Origin: Fimbriimonadia bacterium
GTDB lineage: Bacteria; Armatimonadota; Fimbriimonadia; Fimbriimonadales; Fimbriimonadaceae
Reading direction: 5' to 3'
Length of the DNA stretch: 64,000 nt
NCBI GenBank assembly: GCA_030427425.1
Contig: JAUICQ010000006.1
Span: forward strand, 62,001-126,000
Notes under the pieces: model-generated
Database searches by the model: none
Seen by the model: only the letters and a program-made list of their open reading frames with translations
What the model was told of the DNA's origin: nothing
Made by a program: the position numbers and the translations under genes
In this document: piece by piece, positions 24,379-34,102 of the stretch
Layout of the letters: each line of letters opens with the position of its first letter
Position numbering within the stretch: the first letter of the stretch is position 1

Positions 24379-25160
24379 TACCATTGGCGTATGTACAACA
24401 GTGGTCGGTAAATGCCAAGTGGCAGACTCTTGCTATGGTAGAGCAAGATTTAGTGATAAACAAAGCTTTAATCGATCTTTATAATCACCCTGAAATTACA
24501 GACCGACTTGTATTCCGTGGTGGCACAGCGCTGAATAAAGTGTATCTGAATCCTCCTGCGCGGTATAGTGAGGATATCGATTTTGTCCAGAAAAGAGCTG
24601 AACCAATCGGTTCAACGATCGATGTTATCCGTGAAATACTATCATCATGGCTTGGTGAACCTAAAAGAAAGCTAACCGAACGTAGTGCTAAATTAGTTTA
24701 TAAGTATGAATCGATTGATGGTTATCCTGCAAAGTTAAAAATTGAGATTAATACTACTGAGCATTTTCAGGTAATGCCATTGAAGCATGTTCCATTCGAA
24801 ATGGATAGTGCATGGTACTCTGGAAAAACAGAACTGGTGACGTATTATTTAGAGGAATTAATGGGTACAAAGCTCCGCGCACTGTATCAGAGAAGAAAGG
24901 GAAGGGATCTATTCGATTTATGGTACGTATTTAATCAGAATTACTTAGATGCTAAAAAAGTGATTGAAATTTTCCAAAAATACTGTGAACATAATGGGGT
25001 TACAATTTCTAAGAAAGATTTTTTGGAGAACCTTGAGGATAAGAAATTACACAAGGATTTTAGAATCGATATGAATGTACTCCTTCCAAGTTATATCGGG
25101 TGGGATTTTGAAACTGCTTTCAATTTTGTAAAAGAAGATCTAGTCTGTTGGCTAGATTAA
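24375..25160 (+). CDS. abiEii: Type IV toxin AbiEii, nucleotidyltransferase
   Basis: Toxin that acts as a GTP-binding nucleotidyltransferase (DUF1814 family). All four family motifs are seen: FRGGTALNKVYL (motif I) and RYSEDIDFV (motif II) at residues 47-73, KLKIEINTTEHF (III), and LMGTKLRALYQRRKGRDLFDLWYV (IV) at about residues 160-185. The 261 residues look intact, so the toxin should be active and require AbiEi. The operon is flanked by unrelated housekeeping-type genes, consistent with horizontal arrival. Confidence 0.9.
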   Translation: MIPLAYVQQWSVNAKWQTLAMVEQDLVINKALIDLYNHPEITDRLVFRGGTALNKVYLNPPARYSEDIDFVQKRAEPIGSTIDVIREILSSWLGEPKRKLTERSAKLVYKYESIDGYPAKLKIEINTTEHFQVMPLKHVPFEMDSAWYSGKTELVTYYLEELMGTKLRALYQRRKGRDLFDLWYVFNQNYLDAKKVIEIFQKYCEHNGVTISKKDFLENLEDKKLHKDFRIDMNVLLPSYIGWDFETAFNFVKEDLVCWLD

Positions 25161-25251
25161 ATTCGGTTTTAACTAGAAACAGTGGCATAGAATCCCGAAA
25201 ATATAATAGGGAAGTGTGACGAATAAGCGATAAGAGTGTAAAAAACAATGC

Positions 25252-25310
25252 TCCACATCTTGGAAAAATATATTCAGTGTGGGTTCAAAAGCAAACAATT
25301 TTCTCCAAAA
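25252..25310 (+). repeat. Dispersed repeat of about 60 bp
   Basis: TCCACATCTTGGAAAAATAT followed by CAGTGTGGGTTCAAAAG-AAACAATT. A diverged copy is at 44371-44430. Both lie in spacers, and no coding potential is seen. Confidence 0.55.
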
Positions 25311-25315
25311 ATCAG

Positions 25316-25353
25316 CTGTCATCCCGACACTGTATATCGTCGGGATCCATGAC
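25316..25353. repeat. Palindromic stem-loop repeat
   Basis: TGTCATCCCGAC and GTCGGGATCCATGAC; the core stem is 25321-25328 with 25339-25346. Same architecture as 5189-5225 and 5267-5304. Confidence 0.65.
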
Positions 25354-25401
25354 CTTATATAAAAATCAATACTACAGGACCGTCTAATAGGAAAGTGAAA
25401 A

Positions 25402-27315
25402 ATGCCAAGAGAGATTGTACTATCTAACCATAGAATGTATATTGGGATGGATAATAATGGGAACATTAGAGACCTATTTTATCCGTTTGTAGGGATGTAT
25501 AATCATCTATCTGGAAATAAGATTCGGACTGGTATTTGCTTAGATATACAGGATGAGAAGAAGTATTTTAGTTGGCTAGATTCAGATGTATGGGTAAAAG
25601 AGTTTTCAATCCATACAGAATCTCAGAATTACATTATCTGTTACAAGCATTCGTGGTTGGATGTTAAGTTGGTACAGAGTTCTACTATATCTAAGAAAGA
25701 TGACATATATACTGCTGAATATACTTTTTATAATGGAACTAATCACGCTATTGATGTAAGTGTTTTCTTTACACACGATTTAAATATTGACGAGAGTGAT
25801 ATCGGTGATACCTCTTTTTATCATCCTGCAATCAAAGGGATTATTCATTATAAAGGTAACAGAGTATTTCTATTTAAAGCTAAAGGTAATGGGGGATTGT
25901 TAGATCAGTATGCATGCGGCATCAAGGGTTTTGCCGGTATGCAGGGCACCTGGATGGATGCTGAAGACGGCATGTTGGAAATGAATCCGATAGCGCAAGG
26001 ATCGGTCGATTCTACTTTTAGATACCATTTTCACTGCTATGCTAAGGAATCTTTGAAATTTTACTATAACATTGTGGCTTCAGATACTATCCAGAACATA
26101 GAAAAAATTAATAAGAACTTACTTAGTAAAGATATCAAGCAGTTTGATAGTATCCACAAAAAGAATACTGATACAGCAAGGATAGATGCGGATAAACTTT
26201 ATCAGATAAGTAAGGATATGGTTTTGGCGCATGTTAGTGAAAATGGAGCGATTATAGCTGCTTGTGATAGCGATATCATGGAGACGAATCGGGCTAATTA
26301 CTGTTATTACTGGCCTCGGGATGGAGCTCATATCGCGTCACTATTATTACAGATTGGAGAGAAAGAGTGGGTAGAAAAGTATTTAAACTTCTCGATTGGA
26401 ATTTATGAAAAATACACGCCATATTTTCTCCAGAAATATCGACCAGATGGTACGCTCGGAGCCAGTTGGCATCCTTGGATATATCAAGGGAAGCTAGATA
26501 AGTCGTTCCAACAAGATGAAACAGCATTAAGTGTTATTACTGCAGTACAGTATCTGAAGACCTATCCAAAGAGCAAGGAAAAGAGTAGAATAGTCAATAA
26601 TTTTTTAATCCCTGCGCTAAACTTTTTTTGTGAGCATATCCATAAAAGTACATCGCTTCCTTTGCCTAGTTGGGATTTATGGGAAGAGAGGCGTGGGATC
26701 CATTTCCATACCACCTGTGCAGCATTAGGTGCCTTTAGAGATGTGTTAGGAATAGCAGAAGCAATTTGTTTAGATAAAAAGCTTATTTCGCAATATTCTA
26801 AAGTATATGCAGAAATGAAATTAGCATTCCGAAAACATTTTTGGGATACTGAGGGGAATAGATGGTTCCGTTGCTTATTCTTGGATGAACATGATAATTT
26901 ACATCCCGATTACACTGCCGATTCTGCCACTCTTACGGCTTCATTAATGGATCTAGATGTTGAGGATAAAGAAAGGTGTAATGATAACTATAATTTCTTA
27001 AAAGATAAATTACAGATCCATTCTGATATTGGAGGATTTGCAAGATATGAAGGCGATTACTATTTCCGTAGAAGTGAAGATTATCCTGGAAATCCATGGA
27101 TAATTAGTACGGTTTGGTTCGGTTTAGTAGCAGATAAATTAGGACTTCATTCTGAGGCAGAGAAGTGTTTAGATTGGTGTGTATATAGGGCTTCAGATAC
27201 TGGTATGTTGGCTGAACAGTATCATCCTGAGACAGGTGAGATGCTGTCGGTGAGTCCGCTTACATGGTCGCATGCTGAATATATGTTTCTGTATCAGAAG
27301 TTAAGAGATAAATGA
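25402..27315 (+). CDS. GH15 glucoamylase-like glucan hydrolase
   Basis: The 637 residues have the prokaryotic GH15 layout: an N-terminal beta-sandwich (about 1-260) and an (alpha/alpha)6 barrel. Barrel motifs are YYWPRDGAHIASLLLQIGE (about 303-321), SWDLWEERRGIHFHTTCAALGAF with the predicted acid at Glu428/429, and LAEQYHPETGEM with the predicted base Glu605. It would release glucose from alpha-1,4 (or trehalose-type) glucans. No signal peptide is present, so it is cytoplasmic. The pairing with the GH57 enzyme suggests storage polysaccharide turnover. Its last codons overlap a convergent gene by 15 bp. Confidence 0.88.
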   Translation: MPREIVLSNHRMYIGMDNNGNIRDLFYPFVGMYNHLSGNKIRTGICLDIQDEKKYFSWLDSDVWVKEFSIHTESQNYIICYKHSWLDVKLVQSSTISKKDDIYTAEYTFYNGTNHAIDVSVFFTHDLNIDESDIGDTSFYHPAIKGIIHYKGNRVFLFKAKGNGGLLDQYACGIKGFAGMQGTWMDAEDGMLEMNPIAQGSVDSTFRYHFHCYAKESLKFYYNIVASDTIQNIEKINKNLLSKDIKQFDSIHKKNTDTARIDADKLYQISKDMVLAHVSENGAIIAACDSDIMETNRANYCYYWPRDGAHIASLLLQIGEKEWVEKYLNFSIGIYEKYTPYFLQKYRPDGTLGASWHPWIYQGKLDKSFQQDETALSVITAVQYLKTYPKSKEKSRIVNNFLIPALNFFCEHIHKSTSLPLPSWDLWEERRGIHFHTTCAALGAFRDVLGIAEAICLDKKLISQYSKVYAEMKLAFRKHFWDTEGNRWFRCLFLDEHDNLHPDYTADSATLTASLMDLDVEDKERCNDNYNFLKDKLQIHSDIGGFARYEGDYYFRRSEDYPGNPWIISTVWFGLVADKLGLHSEAEKCLDWCVYRASDTGMLAEQYHPETGEMLSVSPLTWSHAEYMFLYQKLRDK

Positions 27316-28131
27316 TTCTGATTCCCAATCTCTAAATGTAGTGATAAAGGCATTATAATGAGTTGATTGGAAGGTGCCGAATAAATTCCTAAGGTCAGTG
27401 ATATCATTTAAATCAGCTTTGAAGTCTTGATAGAACAAGATGTTATTTTTCACGGTAAAAGATTCAACTTTTTCATTAAGAAGGATATTTGTGAGTTCCT
27501 TAACATTTAAATTTTCGGCAAGAGCGATGCTCATGGCGAGTAATGTAAGAAGTGCTTTCGATTCTTGATTTTCTCCCAATTTTCCTAAATGGAACGGGAT
27601 GGATAGCTGGAAACATTCTAAGATGAACATGGAGAGATTAGTAACATCTTCGGTATTAGTAAAATCTAATTCGGATAGATTTACATATGGAGATATATTC
27701 TCTTGTTCGTCAATCCACATGAGTGTATCGTCGTAATTATCTAGGGGTACTTGAATATAAAGAGGTTTAGAATAAAAAGACGATCGAACTTTTTCTATCT
27801 CCTCAGGACTGTTAAACTGGTTAATATTTATTTCATGGATATTTTCAGTAAGTTTTTTAGGTGTTTCTATAATACCTGCAGAAGATGCTAAAACTATGAT
27901 TGGTATCTCCTTGTTGATATTACTGCTGAAGCATTCATCTGTAAGAATATCTGCAGAGATACAGATGCCTCTAGTAATCCATTCTAGAAACATCTCATCC
28001 GGATTCTGTTCGTTTGGAGATAAAATTTTTCTCTCGAAAGTTTTGATGGTATCAGAAGAAAGGTTGTTTACTGGAAAATCGATGCAATCTTCCAATAAAA
28101 CTCCAATTATGTCATGTTGATTATTGTTCAT
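27301..28131 (-). CDS. Hypothetical protein, 276 residues, in operon with serS
   Basis: Not recognised. It is an acidic, soluble protein with no signal peptide, starting MNNNQHDIIGVLLEDCIDFP. A central stretch (FILECFQLSIPFHLGKLGEN, then LLTLLAMSIALAENLNVKEL, about residues 160-210) looks helical. Its ATG is 1 bp after the serS stop, so it is cotranscribed with and probably translationally coupled to serS. Nothing else indicates its role. Confidence 0.6.
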   Translation of the reverse strand: MNNNQHDIIGVLLEDCIDFPVNNLSSDTIKTFERKILSPNEQNPDEMFLEWITRGICISADILTDECFSSNINKEIPIIVLASSAGIIETPKKLTENIHEININQFNSPEEIEKVRSSFYSKPLYIQVPLDNYDDTLMWIDEQENISPYVNLSELDFTNTEDVTNLSMFILECFQLSIPFHLGKLGENQESKALLTLLAMSIALAENLNVKELTNILLNEKVESFTVKNNILFYQDFKADLNDITDLRNLFGTFQSTHYNAFITTFRDWESESFIS

Positions 28132-28132
28132 T

Positions 28133-29428
28133 CTAATTTGTCACTAATTCGTTTGTTGGATTAATAATCTCAGTTTTAAGATAAGGTTGTAACACTTTTG
28201 GTACATTAATAGATCCGTCTTCGTTCTGATAAGTCTCAATAAGTACAGCAAATAAACGTGGAGTGGCGAGTCCGCTACCATTCAATGTGTGTACAAATTC
28301 TGGTTTGGAAGCTGCATCACGACGGAATCGGATATTGGCTCTACGGGCCTGGAAATCGCCAAAATTGCTACAGCTTGAAATTTCAAGATATTTTTCCATA
28401 GCAGGTGACCATATTTCTAGATCGTACTGTCTAACATTGCTGAATCCCATTTCACCACCACAGAGCAGAAGCGATCGATAGTGCAAGCCTAATGCTTCTA
28501 GAGCGCTCTCAGCATCTTCTCTGAGCAAGTCTAGTTCCTCATCACTATCTTCTGGTTTTGTGTACTTAAATAACTCTACTTTATCAAATTGGTGGAGTCG
28601 TTGTAATCCTCTTGTATCTTTTCCTGCGGCACCGGCCTCTCTTCTGAAACAGCTGCTGATTGCGGTCATTTTCATGGTTAGCTGATTGGTGGGAATAATT
28701 TCGTTAGCGTACAAGCTGGTAAGTGGGACTTCGCTTGTTGGAATAAGGTAGAGATCGTCATCTTTCAGCTCATAGAAATCGCCTTCAAATTTCGGTAGAC
28801 TTCCTGTGTTCACTAGACACTCTCTTCTTACTAGTACAGGCGGATATACCTCAGTGTAGCCACGATTATTTGTTTGATGTTCAATAAGAAAATTAATGAG
28901 TGCGCGTTGTAATTTAGCACCCCAGTTGGTGTAGAGGGCGAATCCGCTACCGCTAATTTTGCTGGCTCTCTGCATGTCCAGCAGACCCAAGTTGCTTGCG
29001 ATATCCCAGTGTGCCTGAGCATTTGTTATTTCAGGTTTTTCACCCCATGTTTTTATTACTTTATTTTCGGCTTCACTAGTTCCCTCTGGCACAACGCTCT
29101 GTGGGATATTAGGAATCTGGAGTTCTAGTTGCTGTACCTTTTCTTCTAAAGTTTTCGACTTCTCTTCGATATCGGTCTGCTTTTCCTTCAATTCCTTTGT
29201 AGCTGATTTTGCGTTTTCTGCTTCCTCTTTTTTCCCTTCAGCCATAAGCTGACCAATTTTCTTGGCTGAGGAGTTTAGTTCAGCTCTGATAGATTCTAAT
29301 TCTCTAAGAGTGGATCGGTGTTCAATGTCACACTCTATCCATTCATCAATAGGGGCCTGTACATTCTTTTTTTCGGCTCCGGCTTTTACTAAATTCGGAT
29401 TATTTCTAATATAGTTTCTATCAAGCAT
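28133..29428 (-). CDS. serS: Seryl-tRNA synthetase
   Basis: Class II synthetase charging tRNA-Ser and tRNA-Sec. An N-terminal antiparallel coiled coil (about residues 30-105, rich in Glu/Lys) grips the tRNA long arm. The catalytic core has FRREAGAAGKDTRGLQRLHQ followed by FDKVELF (motif 2) and NGSGLATPRLFAVLIETYQ (motif 3; the usual A-V-G-R is A-T-P-R here). The 431 residues match the family. The first gene of a two-gene minus-strand operon. Confidence 0.96.
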   Translation of the reverse strand: MLDRNYIRNNPNLVKAGAEKKNVQAPIDEWIECDIEHRSTLRELESIRAELNSSAKKIGQLMAEGKKEEAENAKSATKELKEKQTDIEEKSKTLEEKVQQLELQIPNIPQSVVPEGTSEAENKVIKTWGEKPEITNAQAHWDIASNLGLLDMQRASKISGSGFALYTNWGAKLQRALINFLIEHQTNNRGYTEVYPPVLVRRECLVNTGSLPKFEGDFYELKDDDLYLIPTSEVPLTSLYANEIIPTNQLTMKMTAISSCFRREAGAAGKDTRGLQRLHQFDKVELFKYTKPEDSDEELDLLREDAESALEALGLHYRSLLLCGGEMGFSNVRQYDLEIWSPAMEKYLEISSCSNFGDFQARRANIRFRRDAASKPEFVHTLNGSGLATPRLFAVLIETYQNEDGSINVPKVLQPYLKTEIINPTNELVTN

Positions 29429-29592
29429 AACTATATTATGAATCCAAATACTGATGAATATGCATGCTGGTTATTACAATAAAACAAACATTTTTATAAC
29501 AATGATTAAAGAAATCTATATAATAAGGCCAGTTTTGCCAGTATTTATACTGTATACGTCTGATTTATGACTGTTAATTAGGGAGAAAATTC

Positions 29593-31137
29593 ATGGAAGG
29601 AACAAGAGAAGTAAATAGTAGTTTAATGGGTGCAGGAAGTGTTGCCGCAACAGGTGCAGCAGCAGTAGCAGGTGACAAAAAGTCTGAGGAAAATAAAGAG
29701 GTTACGAATTCGCCTAGCGAGAAAGTAAGTGTGAAGGCTCGTGAAGTGGTACGGTACGATTCTGTTCAGGAGTATCATACTGTTGTAAAAGCTGTAAAAG
29801 AAAACTTAGAGCAAGTAAAAGCCAAAGTTGAAGATATAAAACGTCATATTACCGGTGGATGTGTGGGTGCATATGAAAAATACTTCGATAATTTTGAAAG
29901 AAAGCACGCAATAAAAGGAAACATGAATGTTGCAGCTCAGAAATTAGAGTTGCCTGATAATAAGTTATATATGGATATCGAAGTTCCTGGAGTAAGAAAA
30001 AATCTTCGTGAGATATCGGATATTCTAGACCCTAAAGAGACGGAGATGGGATTTTTTAATGAGTCTTGGAAGAGGAGCATTGAACTAAAAGATAAAAAAC
30101 ACTTTGAAAATGTAGAGATTGCGCCTATTTTTACAGGAGATGTTGTTACTAAAGATGATGATGGAAATGATGTTCGTGGAGAGGAAAAGGTTTTAAAAAT
30201 TAGAAGAGACACCAATGTTTTCTTTAAGCTGACAGATCTGTCTAAGAGGCCTACCATAAGAACTAGAGAGTTTGCTGAATCTGATGCGGATGAGCATAAT
30301 CTGACTAAAGCCAATCTCTTCATTAATGATAAAAAATATAAAATTTCAGATGGAATAACAGTTAAAAAGGCTGTAGAGAATTTGAATGCAAAGTTTGTTC
30401 AGGAAGCAGAGGCTTTGGGAGAAAAAGAACCTAGGGTAAAAATAGAATTCGATGCAGATAATAAGAGATACAATTTTATTGGCAGAGACTTTGGTCCAAC
30501 TTCTGAATTGAAAATTAAGCAAGTTTTAGCAGACCCTGATGGCTACGGTCTATTTTCTAATATCACCATGGCTGATGGGGAAGAGATGGTATTTGAGGCT
30601 AGGGGTCAGATGGGTATAGCTGAAGTTACTTTGGAGAATGATATACCTTCTAGAACAAGAAAGAAGTTTTTTAGTTCTGATGTAAATAATGTTTTCAAAG
30701 ATGTAGAAGGTAATGTTATTGCCATGAAGAAAGGGGATTTTCCGGAACTACTTAATGAGAATGTAGAGATTGCTAGGATAAAGATTCCTCTTATTAAGTT
30801 TTCAGGAGATATCAAGGGAGTAGAGGCTCCACTTTTATCAATCAAGCCACATGAGATTGGTTATAGAGAAGAGGATAGAAAATCATTGATGGATGTGAAT
30901 ATTTTATCTATTTCTAGAGGAGAACAATCGAAGCCAATCTTAGAACGATCGTTAGAGGATATAGATAAATACATTGAGCAGGTTAACGAAATAGATGAAA
31001 GAAATAAATCTACGATTCCTGCATTAATGCCTGAGGATAAGAGAGTAGAGCTAGAAAAGGCTGAAGTGAGTGTAGATGAAGCAGCAGGAGTAGTTCACGA
31101 TGCTAATCCACGGAATGCAATGGAGCTGATGGCATAA
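29593..31137 (+). CDS. Hypothetical protein, 514 residues
   Basis: Not recognised with confidence. A strong ribosome-binding site (GGGAG) precedes ATG. The N-terminus is a Gly/Ala-rich low-complexity stretch (MGAGSVAATGAAAVAG), followed by a coiled-coil-prone region (residues 60-100). The body is beta-rich and highly charged. One segment (about 243-300, 'LFINDKKYKISDGITVKKAV' then a 'VKIEFDADNKRYNFIG' stretch) recalls hook-associated/flagellin insertion motifs, but this could be chance. No signal peptide or membrane helix. A single gene ending in a hairpin. Confidence 0.6.
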   Translation: MEGTREVNSSLMGAGSVAATGAAAVAGDKKSEENKEVTNSPSEKVSVKAREVVRYDSVQEYHTVVKAVKENLEQVKAKVEDIKRHITGGCVGAYEKYFDNFERKHAIKGNMNVAAQKLELPDNKLYMDIEVPGVRKNLREISDILDPKETEMGFFNESWKRSIELKDKKHFENVEIAPIFTGDVVTKDDDGNDVRGEEKVLKIRRDTNVFFKLTDLSKRPTIRTREFAESDADEHNLTKANLFINDKKYKISDGITVKKAVENLNAKFVQEAEALGEKEPRVKIEFDADNKRYNFIGRDFGPTSELKIKQVLADPDGYGLFSNITMADGEEMVFEARGQMGIAEVTLENDIPSRTRKKFFSSDVNNVFKDVEGNVIAMKKGDFPELLNENVEIARIKIPLIKFSGDIKGVEAPLLSIKPHEIGYREEDRKSLMDVNILSISRGEQSKPILERSLEDIDKYIEQVNEIDERNKSTIPALMPEDKRVELEKAEVSVDEAAGVVHDANPRNAMELMA

Positions 31138-31146
31138 CTATTTTTA

Positions 31147-31179
31147 TTGATACTGATTGAGGTTATCAATCAGTATCAA
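31147..31179. terminator. 14-bp inverted repeat after the 514-residue protein gene
   Basis: TTGATACTGATTGA (31147-31160) pairs exactly with 31166-31179. It begins 9 bp after the stop. A degenerate copy of its arm (GATACTGATTGATAACC) occurs at about 32777 before sucC. Confidence 0.6.
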
Positions 31180-31258
31180 ATCTCAAATCCATTGTTAAAG
31201 ATTGTTTGGCTCAGATTCTGGTAAAGAGGTATTGTTATGCTTTAGATTGCAGCAAGAG

Positions 31259-32692
31259 ATGTATAATAATCCAATAATGAATAAGTTTCTCTGTTTTTTC
31301 TGTATATGTATCTCTGTTTTTAACATAGTCTCTGCCTCAAGTAGCTCCAGGACGAATTTCGCCTCATTACCGTTAGAGCTGCAAGCCGCTTGTTTACAAC
31401 ATACCTGTGCTAAAGATAACATGGATCTGCTGGAATCCGCGTATCGATCTCTGCTCCTGCATTGTATCGAGATAAGAAAACAAGCGTTGTTACTTCCAGA
31501 GAATCTTAAATCTATCTCGGATATCCCATATTTCTCTTCTGGAAGAATGATGAGCGTTTCTCTTCATGAGATAGGTGCCAATTTAGATATTATAGCGGCC
31601 CATACATATGCCGCCGCATGGAATGCGCGTGTAGCTAACAAATATATCTTGAAATTTGAAAAATTAAAGAGTGTCATACTAAGAACTTTAGAAGAAGTAG
31701 AAGTTACTTTAGATAAGGTGCGAGACTTGCTAGTAAAATGTGAGGAAGCTGGTATAGAACTAAGTGCTAATACTAACGTATGTGAATTAGAGAGTTTGAA
31801 AAATACGATACGCAGTCTGAAATCGTTAGACGTTTTATTTCCTTATTCACAGGTATATTTAGATGGGTTTTATCTATCTACTCTAAATAATTGGGTAACC
31901 GTGATTCAATCTCTTCCAGTAACAGTGAAGAAACTAAATCTTGAAATGACGAAGATCGATGCCACTGTACTGTGTGAATTATCCCGTCTCACTAGTCTGA
32001 ATGAGATAGGGTTAAAGCATGTAAAACTATCTAACCCAGACGATTGGGCTTCCGTGATACAATCTCTTCCAGTAACAGTGAAAAAAATAGATCTTAGTTG
32101 GACGAATGTTGATGAATCTGGCCATTTGGCATTATCCCGCTTAACCAATCTTGAGGAGATAGCTTTAGGAAGTATGAAACAATCCAATACAGGCGACTGG
32201 GGCTCGGTGATACGATGTCTACCTGTAACGGTGAATAAATTAGATCTTGGTGATGCTAATATTAAGGTCTCCGGCTTTCGTGAATTATCCCGTTTGTCTA
32301 ATCTAGAAGAGATAAAATTATGGTATGTTGAACTATCTCATCCAGATGATTGGGTAACCGTGATACAATCTCTTCCAGTAACGGTGAAGAAACTAGATCT
32401 TTCTACTATAAATATTGATGATTCTGGACTGTGTGAATTATCCCGCTTAACCAATCTGGAGGAGATGACTTTAAGTCTTGTTCGTTTAACTAATCCAGAC
32501 GATTGGGCTTCCGTGATACAATCTCTTCCAGTAACAGTGAAAAAAATAAAGCTTGAAATCACGAATATAGATGCCTCCGGTCTTCGTGAATTATCCCGTT
32601 TGTCTAGTCTAGAAGAGATAATTGTATTGTATTCTAAATTCTCCGATCCAGCGGCTTGGATTCGGTGGTGCAAGAGTTGCAGTCGTCAGTGA
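31259..32692 (+). CDS. Secreted LRR protein with near-identical tandem repeats
   Basis: About 477 residues from ATG 31259 (ATG 31277 is equally possible; the frame extends to a TTG at 31202, but an internal signal peptide MNKFLCFFCICISVFNIVSA argues for the later starts). After an N-terminal helical region come about six LRR units of 51-53 residues (DDWASVIQSLPVTVKKL, then L-T-x-I-D-x-S-G-L-x-E-L-S-R-L). DNA of the SLPVTVK segment is almost identical between units (around 31899, 32055, 32359, 32513). LPLELQAACLQHTC followed by an 'AYRSLL' stretch after the signal peptide is F-box-like in spacing (weak). Confidence 0.8.
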   Translation: MYNNPIMNKFLCFFCICISVFNIVSASSSSRTNFASLPLELQAACLQHTCAKDNMDLLESAYRSLLLHCIEIRKQALLLPENLKSISDIPYFSSGRMMSVSLHEIGANLDIIAAHTYAAAWNARVANKYILKFEKLKSVILRTLEEVEVTLDKVRDLLVKCEEAGIELSANTNVCELESLKNTIRSLKSLDVLFPYSQVYLDGFYLSTLNNWVTVIQSLPVTVKKLNLEMTKIDATVLCELSRLTSLNEIGLKHVKLSNPDDWASVIQSLPVTVKKIDLSWTNVDESGHLALSRLTNLEEIALGSMKQSNTGDWGSVIRCLPVTVNKLDLGDANIKVSGFRELSRLSNLEEIKLWYVELSHPDDWVTVIQSLPVTVKKLDLSTINIDDSGLCELSRLTNLEEMTLSLVRLTNPDDWASVIQSLPVTVKKIKLEITNIDASGLRELSRLSSLEEIIVLYSKFSDPAAWIRWCKSCSRQ

Positions 32693-32892
32693 GTAGAGTA
32701 AATATTTGGTACTGTTAACCTTGATGATGAGGATTGTTAGACCTTTCATGAGATAAAAGGTTTAATTATTTTCACAGATACTGATTGATAACCTTGATTA
32801 GCATCCAATGTATATATTATTCATTTTTACTTATACTTTTTAAATAAAAAAAGAGGTCTTTTTAGAGGCATACTGGTAATCTTACATTATCT

Positions 32893-34044
32893 ATGAAATT
32901 TCATGAATATCAATCAAAAGATTTATTAGAGCGATACGGTGTTGCTGTACCTGCAGGAAAAGCAACTAGTGACGTAAAAGAAGTAACTCAGATAGCTGAA
33001 GAGCTTGGTGGCAAAGTAGTTGTAAAGGCTCAGGTATTGATGGGTGGACGCGGTAAGGCTGGTGGTGTAAAGCTTGCTAGTTCTGCAGCTGAAGCGCAGC
33101 AGCATGCTAATGAGATAATGGGTAAAAAATTAATCAGCATCCAGAACCCAGAAGGACTCACTGTAGAAAAACTTTTAGTAGTGGAGCAGATTGATATTGC
33201 CGAAGAGTACTATCTATCTGTACTACTTGATAGAGCACGGCAGAAACTAGTAGTGATGATTAGTGCTGAAGGTGGTATGGATATCGAAGAGGTAGCAGAA
33301 AAGAATCCTGAAGCGATTGTAAAACTTCATGTGAATCCAGCGTGGGGACTCTCCGATTACGAAGTGCGGAATGCTGTACAGCAGGCAAAAATTCCTAAAC
33401 AAGCACAGAATCAGATGGTTCAGATGATAAAGAAGCTTGTAAAAGCATATTCGGAGAATGATGCAGAATTAATCGAGATTAATCCGTGCGCCTTAACTAC
33501 TGATGGCAGACTGATTGCTGCTGATGCAAAGGTTGCTGTTGATGATAGTGCACTGTTCAGATACAAAGACTTAGCAGAATCGGCTAGTGATAGCTACAGC
33601 GATCCGATAGAAGCTGAAGCATCCAACAGAGGGATTGCCTATGTTAGACTAGATGGTGATATTGCCGTAATCGGGAATGGTGCTGGTCTTGTAATGTGTT
33701 CCATGGATGAAATTAAATCGGCTGGTGGGAATCCTGCAAACTTCCTAGATGTAGGAGGAGGAGCTCAGGAGGATAGGGTAATCAGTTGTGTAGATCTTGT
33801 TATGATGGACAAGAACATTAAGGGCTTGTTTATCAATATATTCGGTGGAATTACCAGGTGTGATGAAGTCGCTAAAGGTATTCTTGCGGCTTTTGAACGG
33901 ATGAATGTGAATATTCCGGTTGTAGCTAGAATTGAAGGTACTGCTGCAGAAGAAGCTATGGAGCTTCTCAATGGTAGTAAAATTGTTCCCGAAGCTACTA
34001 TGCAGGGTGCAGCTAAAAAGATTGTAGAACTTAGCTACGCATAA
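32893..34044 (+). CDS. sucC: Succinyl-CoA synthetase (ADP-forming) beta subunit
   Basis: Couples succinyl-CoA cleavage to nucleoside triphosphate formation in the TCA cycle. The 383-residue ATP-grasp protein begins MKFHEYQSKDLLERYGV. KAQVLMGGRGKAGGVK is the nucleotide-binding loop, EINPCALTTDGRLIAADAK binds magnesium, and GNGAGLVMCSMDEIKSAGG followed by NPANFLDVGGGA contacts the alpha subunit. The usual partner sucD is not next to it: an intrinsic terminator and lpd follow instead. Confidence 0.96.
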   Translation: MKFHEYQSKDLLERYGVAVPAGKATSDVKEVTQIAEELGGKVVVKAQVLMGGRGKAGGVKLASSAAEAQQHANEIMGKKLISIQNPEGLTVEKLLVVEQIDIAEEYYLSVLLDRARQKLVVMISAEGGMDIEEVAEKNPEAIVKLHVNPAWGLSDYEVRNAVQQAKIPKQAQNQMVQMIKKLVKAYSENDAELIEINPCALTTDGRLIAADAKVAVDDSALFRYKDLAESASDSYSDPIEAEASNRGIAYVRLDGDIAVIGNGAGLVMCSMDEIKSAGGNPANFLDVGGGAQEDRVISCVDLVMMDKNIKGLFINIFGGITRCDEVAKGILAAFERMNVNIPVVARIEGTAAEEAMELLNGSKIVPEATMQGAAKKIVELSYA

Positions 34045-34061
34045 TTATTAAATTAATAAGA

Positions 34062-34102
34062 GATATCCCGATTTGAAATTAAATCGGGATATCATATTTT
34101 AT
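34062..34102 (+). terminator. Intrinsic terminator of sucC
   Basis: GATATCCCGATTT (34062-34074) pairs perfectly with AAATCGGGATATC (34081-34093), followed by ATATTTTA. Confidence 0.8.
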
